Of a DNA stretch of 14,772 nucleotides, positions 1 through 6,264 are shown piece by piece. The notes beneath the pieces are model-generated. The model searched no databases and had not been told where the DNA came from. It saw only the letters and a program-made list of their open reading frames with translations. Source of the DNA: an uncultured Lachnospiraceae bacterium (GTDB lineage: Bacteria; Bacillota; Clostridia; Lachnospirales; Lachnospiraceae); NCBI GenBank assembly GCA_905236545.1, contig CAJOQO010000216.1, forward strand, positions 1 to 14,772, in the 5' to 3' direction. Position 1 is the stretch's first letter. Each line of letters opens with the position of its first letter. The translations under genes were made by a program, and so were the position numbers.

Positions 1-95
1 CCCACTCCTCTCTGACAGGTCATCGCAGGCCCGTCCTCCATCCTCAGTAATGTTCCGTTACAGAAACGGTTCTTGCTTCACAATACGCAATTATA
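1..95. other. Left-edge intergenic sequence
   Basis: No convincing gene is visible. On the minus strand, TATAAT at 95-90, preceded by TGC, forms an extended -10-like motif. ATG at 23, with GGAGG about 11 bases upstream, could open a leftward gene beyond the edge, but only about eight codons are present, too few to judge. A short CCGTT/AACGG inverted repeat lies near 54-69. Confidence 0.25.
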
Positions 96-185
96 GCAAA
101 CGACAAAAGTGTTTTTCTTTTGTCGTTTGCTGCGCTGGATTTGCGTCGCCGAAGGCGACAGAATACCGATGCAAATCCATGCGCA
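96..185 (-). other. Nested inverted repeats, possible structured 3' RNA of ssnA
   Basis: GCAAACGACAAAAG (96-109) is perfectly repeated inverted at 117-130 with a seven-base loop. Directly adjoining, TGCGC plus TGGATTTGC (131-144) pairs with GCAAATCCA plus GCGCA (171-185, one bulged T at 180). Inside it is a six-base-pair hairpin GTCGCC-GAA-GGCGAC (145-159), followed by an 11-base unpaired stretch. The block starts a few bases after the ssnA stop. There is no good U-run on either strand, so it is a poor intrinsic terminator. A structured RNA or a repeat element is equally possible. Confidence 0.55.
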
Positions 186-188
186 CAT

Positions 189-1547
189 TCACAGATACTG
201 CTCCGGACGGTACTCCCTGTGGTTCAGTTCTCCCCACAGTCTGCAGGCCTGTTCCATCGTCCACGCGTTGATCTTTTCTTCATCGATTCCGACAAACGCG
301 CGGTCCTTATACAGCACCTTTCCGTTGATAATCGTGGTACGGCAGTTCTTTCCCATCAGGCCGAAGATCATGTGGCCGCCGAGGTTGTTCTCATCGATAG
401 GGGTGAACGGCTTGTAATCCATGACGATCACATCCGCCGCGGCCCCTTCCTTCAGGACGCCGAGCGGCTTCTCGAAGTATTTTGAACAGATCTTCGGGTT
501 GTTCGAAAGAAGCAGCTGCAGCGCTTCTCCAAACGCGACATTCGGCATCTGGGCATTGTGCCTCTGGATGATCAGGAAGACCTTCAGGGACTCCAGCATA
601 TCATGCGTGTAGGCATCCGTTCCCATCCCGACGGTGATCCCCCTGTCCAGCATCTGCAGCACGGGGGCGCATCCGACCGCGTTGCCCATATTGGATTCCG
701 GATTGTTCACGGCCATCGTCTGCGTTTCCCTGATCATGTCCATCTCGGAGCCGCTCAGATGAATGCAGTGGCCAAGCAGTGTTTTCGGCCCGAGGATCCC
801 GTTGTTCAGCAGGCGCTCCACCGGACGGCAGCCATAATTCTGCAGGCTGTCCCATACGTCATTCATCCCCTCGGAGACATGGATATGGAATCCGGTCCGG
901 CCGTCATTCGCCTCCACCATCTTACGGAACGTCCGGTCGGAGATGGTAAACAGGGCGTGGCCGCCGAACATGGCCTTGATCATGTCGCTGTTTTCCTTCT
1001 CAGCCCAGGTGATAAAGTCCGCGTTCTCCCTGATTGCCTGTTCGCATTTCTCCGCACCGTCCCGCTCGGAAACTTCATAACACAGGCAGGCGCGCATCCC
1101 CAGTTCCTTTGCCACATCCCTGATTGCAAACAGGCTTCCCGGAATCTCGCAGAAGGACGCGTGATGGTCGAAGATGGTCGTCACGCCGTCCCGGATGCAG
1201 TCCAGAATCGTCGCGTAAGCGCATGCTTTCGTGCCGTCGATCGTCAGATGGCGGTCGATCTTCCACCAGGTTCCGTCCAGAACCTCATAGAAGTTCGTCG
1301 GATTATTCCCGTCGATCGCAAGCCCTCTCGCAAGTCCGGAATAAATATGGGTATGCGCGTTGATGAATCCAGGCATGATCAGCTGCCCGTGCGCGTCCAC
1401 AAATTCGGCGTCCGGATACTTTTCCTTCATCCGGTCGAACGGACCGACCTCTTTGATCACTTCCTTTTCGATCACGACAGCTCCGTCTTTCAGATAAGGA
1501 TTCGAAGCATCCTGTGTAAACACGCGACCGTTTCCAACCAAAAGCAT
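189..1547 (-). CDS. ssnA: SsnA-type metal-dependent amidohydrolase
   Basis: A 452-residue member of the amidohydrolase superfamily (ATZ/TRZ branch, SsnA type), cytosolic, expected to hydrolyse or deaminate a heterocyclic or guanidino-type nitrogen compound; the true substrate is not established. Visible metal-site elements are H65 and H67 in NAHTHIYSG, H223 and E226 in HIHVSEG, H260 (with H263) in LLGHCIHL, and D311 in GMGTDAY. The N- and C-terminal strands form the usual small beta sandwich, ending in the dehydratable-looking composite segment LKEGAAADVIVMDYKP and NGKVLYKD. Length matches the family (about 440-450). The start is set by AGGAGGT at 1555-1561, seven bases before ATG. It is divergent from a YheO-type regulator, its likely controller. 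In E. coli, ssnA sits in a purine/selenium-linked hydroxylase cluster; none of those partners is visible here. Family assignment is firm, symbol less so. Confidence 0.85.
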   Translation of the reverse strand: MLLVGNGRVFTQDASNPYLKDGAVVIEKEVIKEVGPFDRMKEKYPDAEFVDAHGQLIMPGFINAHTHIYSGLARGLAIDGNNPTNFYEVLDGTWWKIDRHLTIDGTKACAYATILDCIRDGVTTIFDHHASFCEIPGSLFAIRDVAKELGMRACLCYEVSERDGAEKCEQAIRENADFITWAEKENSDMIKAMFGGHALFTISDRTFRKMVEANDGRTGFHIHVSEGMNDVWDSLQNYGCRPVERLLNNGILGPKTLLGHCIHLSGSEMDMIRETQTMAVNNPESNMGNAVGCAPVLQMLDRGITVGMGTDAYTHDMLESLKVFLIIQRHNAQMPNVAFGEALQLLLSNNPKICSKYFEKPLGVLKEGAAADVIVMDYKPFTPIDENNLGGHMIFGLMGKNCRTTIINGKVLYKDRAFVGIDEEKINAWTMEQACRLWGELNHREYRPEQYL

Positions 1548-1585
1548 GATCCATACCTCCTTTAAAAAAGCTTGTATATGCCACC

Positions 1586-1614
1586 TTGTAAAAAATAATT
1601 CCGTGCCTTAGAAT
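1586..1614 (+). promoter_or_regulatory. Candidate sigma-A promoter for the YheO-type regulator
   Basis: TTGTAA at 1586-1591 and TAGAAT at 1609-1614 are separated by 17 bases. Transcription would begin near 1621, about 30 bases before ATG 1652. The spacing is ideal and five of six bases of the -10 box match the consensus. Assignment is by sequence only. No equally good promoter was found for the divergent ssnA gene. Confidence 0.55.
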
Positions 1615-1651
1615 AAATTGTATTTTGCACCATGGGAGGGTTACGCTGATT

Positions 1652-2323
1652 ATGAAAAAAAAGGATCCTTTCGAATTTGCCCGGCGTCTGGTGAAGGCTC
1701 TGGCTGCCCAGTTCGGCTCCAGCTGCGAAGTAGTGCTTCATGACCTGACCGGAGGAGATCTCGACCACACCATCATCGCCATAGAGAACGGTCATATCTC
1801 AGGGCGCGCCCTCGGGGACGGCCCCTCCAGGATCGCTCTGGAAGCCATTCACGACGCGAAAGAAACCCACACGGACAGGCTGTCCTATCTCACCAAAACA
1901 CGGGACGGCAAGATACTGAAGTCAAGCACGGTCTTCCTGCGCGATGACAGCGGCAGGGCGATCGGAATCCTTGCGATCAATAACGATATCACGCTTACCG
2001 TCGCCGGAGAGCAGGCGCTTCATTCCTACAACACCTCCATTCAGGACACGAAGGAACCCGAGCAGATCTCCACCAATGTCGCGGATCTTCTGGATCAGCT
2101 GATCGGGCAGTCGATCCGCCTGATCGGAAAGCCGGCAACGCTGATGGATAAAAGCGAAAAGATCCGCGCCATCCGGTTCCTCGACGACGCAGGCGCATTT
2201 CTCATCACAAAGTCAGGCCCCAAGGTCTGTCAGGTATTCGGCATCTCCAAATACACACTTTACAGTTATCTGGATGAAGCCAGGCAGTCTTCCGAACCCG
2301 CACAGCCGGAAGGGGAGGACTGA
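1652..2323 (+). CDS. YheO/DauR-type PAS-HTH transcriptional regulator
   Basis: A 223-residue predicted DNA-binding regulator. Residues about 12-118 match the YheO-like PAS domain, with the typical IIAIENGHISGR (41-52) and IGILAINND (104-112) stretches. Residues about 168-212 form the C-terminal HTH seen with this PAS domain, ending in the FGISKYTLYSYLDEA recognition segment. The linker (about 120-145) is polar. No membrane segment is present, so the ligand is probably a cytosolic small molecule, which is unknown. The start is ATG at 1652, where GGGAGGG at 1634-1640 lies 11 bases upstream; an upstream in-frame TTG at 1625 has no such site. It is transcribed away from the SsnA-type gene across a 104-base gap. 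That layout, and known members such as DauR controlling amino-acid catabolic genes, suggest it regulates the amidohydrolase. That role is inference. Confidence 0.85.
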   Translation: MKKKDPFEFARRLVKALAAQFGSSCEVVLHDLTGGDLDHTIIAIENGHISGRALGDGPSRIALEAIHDAKETHTDRLSYLTKTRDGKILKSSTVFLRDDSGRAIGILAINNDITLTVAGEQALHSYNTSIQDTKEPEQISTNVADLLDQLIGQSIRLIGKPATLMDKSEKIRAIRFLDDAGAFLITKSGPKVCQVFGISKYTLYSYLDEARQSSEPAQPEGED

Positions 2324-2404
2324 CAGGCCGGCAGCCGGCCCGAGGCGTCAGATACGGGGACGGGGAACGCGTACGTCCGTGATTCGAAGCACCCTGCTAT
2401 CATG
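2324..2404. other. GC-rich spacer with short palindrome after the regulator
   Basis: GGCCGGC-A-GCCGGCC (2326-2340) lies three bases after the regulator stop. No U-run follows, so it is not a terminator by itself. TATCATGATA (2398-2407) is a second short palindrome that runs into the long hairpin. No coding sequence is seen. Confidence 0.4.
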
Positions 2405-2463
2405 ATAAAACAAGTTAGGGAAATAGGCAATGAGTAAGAGCCAGTTTCCCTAACTTGTTTTAT
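2405..2463. terminator. Perfect 19-bp hairpin between convergent genes
   Basis: ATAAAACAAGTTAGGGAAA (2405-2423) is exactly mirrored at 2445-2463, around a 21-base loop in which GGC (2426-2428) and GCC (2440-2442) can extend the pairing. On the plus strand the stem is followed by TATTTTTATT. It sits between the stops of the YheO-type regulator (2323) and the GlgB-like gene (2538), so bidirectional termination is the simplest role. The long loop is atypical. Confidence 0.6.
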
Positions 2464-2537
2464 ATTTTTATTCCTTCTTTTATGAATAATGACGAAGATC
2501 AGGAGCTGTACCAGAGTTTCTTAAGCAGATCCTTCTC

Positions 2538-4934
2538 TCAGCGATAGTCCTCCTCCTGAACCTTCTCCTCGAGCTTTTCCTTCAGGGTTTTCTTCTGCGC
2601 GCCCTTTGTCTCCTTTGACCGGGTCTGCCTTTTCGCCGCCGGCGCGGCCGGTTTTTTTCTGCGGCCCTTCACGGCCCCGTCTTCCGGCTGCTTCTTTTTC
2701 TCCTGCTTCTCCTGCTTTTCCTCTTCGTTCTGTTCCGCTCTCGTACAGCGGAAAACGCTGATGCCAAGAGCCGGAACCGTCACACGGATGGAATTGGGCA
2801 GCTCATCGCACTCATCCTCCCGGGAATTCCTCACTCTGGGATTCACATGTCCGTCTCCGCCGAACGCCGCAGCATCCGAATTCAGGATCTCCTTATACTT
2901 CCCGCGGAACGGAACGCCGATCTTATGATTCTCATAGGTCAGATTCGAAAAATTGACCACCGCAAGCAGCGTCTCCTCCTCAATCGAGGATCTTCTGAGG
3001 AACACAAGCATATTCTCATTGGCGGAGATGTTGTTGATCCATTCGAATCCCTCCGGCGCGTAATCAAGCGCGTACAGAGCGGGATTCTCGCGGTAAAAGT
3101 TCAGAAGCGCCGCGCAGTAGGTCTGGAACTGAAGGTTCTCCTCCTCCTCGAGCACATTCCAGTCTACTCCATGATCCGGGCTGAGCGAAGCCTTCTGCGC
3201 GATCTCACAGCCCATGGGAAACAGCTTCTTTCCCGGATGAAGCATCATATATCCATACATGGCGCGCAGATTCGCCAGCTTGGTCTTCTTCCTGCCGGGC
3301 ATCCTGCTGTACATCGACCCGTACCTGCCCGATACGGTTTCCAGATCCAGGGCAAGCAGAAAGCTTTCGGAATAATGGTAGACCATACTGAAGATCAGGT
3401 CAGCGTGATGCGGGCCCCGGAACAGGGGATCCAGCTCCATATACTCGACCAGGGCGTCCTGGAAGCTTTTATTCCACTTGTAATCAAAACCGAGGCCGTC
3501 CTCCTCTACGGGAGAAGTCACCATCGGCCACTGGGAGCTGTCCTGCGCGATCAGCATCGCGCCTTCCGCCTCCTTCCGGAAGATCGAATTCAGATGCTTG
3601 AAGAATTCCACCGCATCGAGGTTTTCATTTCCGCCGTAAAGATTCGCAACCCACTGTCCGGGCGCCTTTCCATAGTCCAGATACAGCATGCGGGAGATAT
3701 CCTCCAGCCTCAGGCCGTCCGCGTGATAGACCTTTGCCCAGAAAAGCGCGTTGGCAATCAGGAAATTGGACACCTCCGGCCGCGCATAATTATATGTCAG
3801 GCTCCCGTCACAGGCATAAAGAGACTGACGCGGATCCATATGCTCGTAGAGATTCGTCCCGTCGAATCCGATCAGCCCGTTCAGATCCCGGGCAAAATGC
3901 CCCGGCGTCCAGTCCAGTATCACGCCTGTCCCATTCCGGTGCAGATAGTCAACCAGATACATGAAGTCCTGCGCACTGCCATAACGGCTGGTCGGCGCAT
4001 AGAAACCGGTCACCGCGAATCCCATGGAGGCATCGTCCAGATGCTCCATCAAAGGAAGAAATTCTACATGGGTATATCCCATCTTCTTCACATAGTCCGC
4101 AAGGGACACGGCAAGCTCTCTGTAATTGAGACAGGGCGTCCCCTCTTTGTCCGGCCTTTTCCAGGTGCCGGCATGAATCTGGTAAACAGACAAAGGCAGT
4201 GTTTTCGTATCTGCCAGAGAGCGTTCCTTCATCCATTCGCCGTCTCCCCACCGGTAGGCGGAAAGATCTGTCGTGACCGACGCGGTACCCGGACGCTCCT
4301 CACACTGATACCCGTATGGATCGCTCTTGAGAAAGGTCATCCCCGTGGAGGACTTGATCTCATACTTGTAAAGGACTCCTGCCTGCATCCCGGGGACAAA
4401 CAGTTCATAGATCCCGTATTCCTCAAGCTTTCTCATGGGAAGCACACGGCCGTCCCAGCGGTTGAAGTCCCCGACGAGGCTCACGCGGACCGCGTTCGGA
4501 GCCCATACGGCGAAGTACATTCCCTGCGTTCCGTCAACCGTCCTCGCGTGAGCGCCGAGATAATCATAGATGTTGTAGCAGATTCCCGCCCGGAACTTCT
4601 TCAGAATCTTCTCCGGGATCTGCGGTTCATAGTTATAAGGATCCGGGATGCACTGCTTCCGGCCATCCTCTCCTTCAATCTCCAGCCTGTAATCCGGAAT
4701 CTTCTTTCCCGGAATCAGAGCCGCGAAGAATCCGTTCTCATCCGCGTTCTCCATAGGAATGCCGGTATTGTTCCAGACCAGCCTCACACTCCTGGCCAGA
4801 GGCTGGAATGTCTGGACCAGCACTCCCTTTTCCGTGACAGTCGCACCCAGAAAGCTGTGGGGCTGGTTCTCTTCTGAATAAACGATTCCCTCGATCCGGC
4901 CCCAGTCCATCAGATCATACAGTTCTTTTTCCAT
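2538..4934 (-). CDS. GlgB-like (GH13) protein with substituted catalytic triad and charged tail
   Basis: A 798-residue homologue of the 1,4-alpha-glucan (glycogen) branching enzyme. An N-terminal region is followed by a CBM48-type module (about 138-230, FAVWAPNAVRVSLVGDFNRW), a GH13 barrel (about 250-620), a C-terminal beta domain (about 635-730) and a 67-residue Lys/Glu-rich tail (732-798). Barrel signatures align to E. coli GlgB with a constant +6 offset: D341 and H346 in DWTPGHF and R409 in DGLRLED are kept. However, nucleophile D405 is E411, acid/base E458 is Q464 (IAQDSS), H525 is L531, D526 is E532 and Y300 is F306. Family membership is clear, but normal branching activity is doubtful; it may bind glucan without cutting it. 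The reading frame is intact, so this is not simple decay. ATG at 4934 is preceded by GGGGTG; an upstream in-frame ATG at 5009 seems unlikely. It follows serA by 134 bases. Confidence 0.85.
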   Translation of the reverse strand: MEKELYDLMDWGRIEGIVYSEENQPHSFLGATVTEKGVLVQTFQPLARSVRLVWNNTGIPMENADENGFFAALIPGKKIPDYRLEIEGEDGRKQCIPDPYNYEPQIPEKILKKFRAGICYNIYDYLGAHARTVDGTQGMYFAVWAPNAVRVSLVGDFNRWDGRVLPMRKLEEYGIYELFVPGMQAGVLYKYEIKSSTGMTFLKSDPYGYQCEERPGTASVTTDLSAYRWGDGEWMKERSLADTKTLPLSVYQIHAGTWKRPDKEGTPCLNYRELAVSLADYVKKMGYTHVEFLPLMEHLDDASMGFAVTGFYAPTSRYGSAQDFMYLVDYLHRNGTGVILDWTPGHFARDLNGLIGFDGTNLYEHMDPRQSLYACDGSLTYNYARPEVSNFLIANALFWAKVYHADGLRLEDISRMLYLDYGKAPGQWVANLYGGNENLDAVEFFKHLNSIFRKEAEGAMLIAQDSSQWPMVTSPVEEDGLGFDYKWNKSFQDALVEYMELDPLFRGPHHADLIFSMVYHYSESFLLALDLETVSGRYGSMYSRMPGRKKTKLANLRAMYGYMMLHPGKKLFPMGCEIAQKASLSPDHGVDWNVLEEEENLQFQTYCAALLNFYRENPALYALDYAPEGFEWINNISANENMLVFLRRSSIEEETLLAVVNFSNLTYENHKIGVPFRGKYKEILNSDAAAFGGDGHVNPRVRNSREDECDELPNSIRVTVPALGISVFRCTRAEQNEEEKQEKQEKKKQPEDGAVKGRRKKPAAPAAKRQTRSKETKGAQKKTLKEKLEEKVQEEDYR

Positions 4935-5068
4935 ATAAGGCACCCCGATCCCAGTAGTATTCCTTCCCTTTTCCCAACGATTGTGATGTGCGGACCGCTC
5001 CGCTGCCATGCTGCCGCACAGCGCGAAACGCTCCGAAACCGACTCCTGGTGTTACACCGGCAGATTCC
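4935..5068 (-). other. Spacer between serA and the GlgB-like gene
   Basis: This 134-base gap contains an inverted repeat TGTGCGG (4987-4993) / CCGCACA (5014-5020) with a 20-base loop and no U-run. I see no strong promoter, so the GlgB-like gene may be read through from serA. The low-quality ribosome site before ATG 4934 makes its start less certain than the others. Confidence 0.35.
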
Positions 5069-6226
5069 TCACCGCACGATCCTGACACGGACAACATCCT
5101 GGACAGACTTGAGTTTCTCAACCGTTTCCGGCTCCAGGCCATCATCAATGTCGATCAGCGTATAAGCGAAACTGCCCCGGCTCGTATTGGACATGTTCGC
5201 GACGTTCGTGTAGGAAAGAATATCCGCAAACTGGCGAATCATATTCCTGACATTTCTGTGGTAGATCGCGATCCTGTGCTGCGCACGGCATTCTCCCATG
5301 CTGCACTGCGGATAGTTCACGCTGTTGCGGATATTCCCGTTCTCCAGAAAGTCCTTCAGCTGTTCAACCGCCATGACAGCGCAGTTTTCTTCACTCTCCT
5401 GCGTGGACGCGCCCAGATGCGGCGTGAGCACTACCTTCTGATGTCCGGTCGTCTTCGGATTCGGAAAATCGCAGACATAGCAGGCAAGCCTGTTTTCATC
5501 CAGCGCCTTCAGAACCGCATCCTCATCCACCAGAAGATCCCTCGCGTAGTTTACAAGAACCGCGGTCGGCTTCATCAGCGCGATCGCGTCTTCGCCGATC
5601 ATCTTCTTTGTGCTGTCAAGAAGCGGGACATGGATCGTAATATAGTCGCACTCCTGATAGATTTTCCGGACATCGTCGATATGCCTGACGGAACGGCTCA
5701 GGTTCCATGCCCAGTTTACTGAAATATACGGATCATAGCCATATACTTCCATCCCGAAATGAACTGCTGCGTTCGCCACAAGATTCCCGATCGCGCCCAG
5801 ACCGATCACACCGAGCTTCTTTCCTGACAGCTCTGTCCCCGCGAACTCCTTCTTCTGCTTTTCAACATCCTTCGTGATGTTCTCGTCATCAGCGTTTTCC
5901 TTCACCCAGTTCACGCCTCCGACAATATCTCTTGCCGCAAGCAGCATGCCGGCAAATACCATCTCTTTCACGCCGTTTGCATTCGCGCCCGGCGTATTGA
6001 AGACAACGATTCCCCTGTCCGCGCATGCATCCAGCGGAATATTGTTGACGCCCGCTCCCGCCCTGGCAACAGCAAGAACCGAATCGCTCAGTTCCATCTC
6101 ATGCATATTCGCACTTCTGACCAGGATCGCGTCTGCTTCACTCATGTCTTCTGTCTTCCGGTAATTGTCCCCGAACGCTTTCAGGCCATTCTCACTGACA
6201 GCGTTCAGGCATGCGTACTTGTACAT
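5069..6226 (-). CDS. serA: D-3-phosphoglycerate dehydrogenase, short Firmicutes type with ACT domain
   Basis: A 385-residue NAD-dependent 2-hydroxyacid dehydrogenase, the first step of serine synthesis (3-phosphoglycerate to 3-phosphohydroxypyruvate). The Rossmann motif GLGAIG is at 142-147, the substrate-loop segment RAGAGVNNIP at 55-64, the catalytic arginine R229 in NYARD, and the catalytic histidine H270 in LTPHLGAST. The glutamate expected near DVFxxEP is absent: the segment reads CDFPNP (252-257). I recall DFP-type sequences as usual in this Firmicutes branch, so this is probably not a loss of function. The usual ARG is ARD here. Residues about 317-385 form an ACT-like C-terminal domain, the probable serine or regulatory site. 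The ATG has a strong AAGGAGGA site. It starts 38 bases after ilvB, so co-transcription with the branched-chain genes is likely. No serC is visible. Confidence 0.9.
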   Translation of the reverse strand: MYKYACLNAVSENGLKAFGDNYRKTEDMSEADAILVRSANMHEMELSDSVLAVARAGAGVNNIPLDACADRGIVVFNTPGANANGVKEMVFAGMLLAARDIVGGVNWVKENADDENITKDVEKQKKEFAGTELSGKKLGVIGLGAIGNLVANAAVHFGMEVYGYDPYISVNWAWNLSRSVRHIDDVRKIYQECDYITIHVPLLDSTKKMIGEDAIALMKPTAVLVNYARDLLVDEDAVLKALDENRLACYVCDFPNPKTTGHQKVVLTPHLGASTQESEENCAVMAVEQLKDFLENGNIRNSVNYPQCSMGECRAQHRIAIYHRNVRNMIRQFADILSYTNVANMSNTSRGSFAYTLIDIDDGLEPETVEKLKSVQDVVRVRIVR

Positions 6227-6264
6227 AGCTTCTGTCTCCTCCTTATATCAATCCCGCAATGGGG

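Noticed and set aside
1..271. Plus-strand frame open from the left edge
   Set aside because: It passes through the hairpin cluster and overlaps the ssnA 3' end; composition is not protein-like.
2405..2463. Integron attC-like site (GTTAGGG/CCCTAAC arms)
   Set aside because: The arms do not fit RYYYAAC/GTTRRRY, no extra-helical bases are present, and there is no integrase or cassette array.
2847..4877. 676-codon plus-strand open frame opposite the GlgB-like gene
   Set aside because: It mirrors a clearly homologous gene, its product is rich in Arg, His and Ile without recognisable domains, and it lacks a ribosome site. It is a codon-bias shadow.
2538..5009. GlgB-like gene as a pseudogene
   Set aside because: No frameshift or premature stop is seen over about 800 codons, and the changed residues are mostly conservative (D to E, E to Q), so an intact gene is the better reading.
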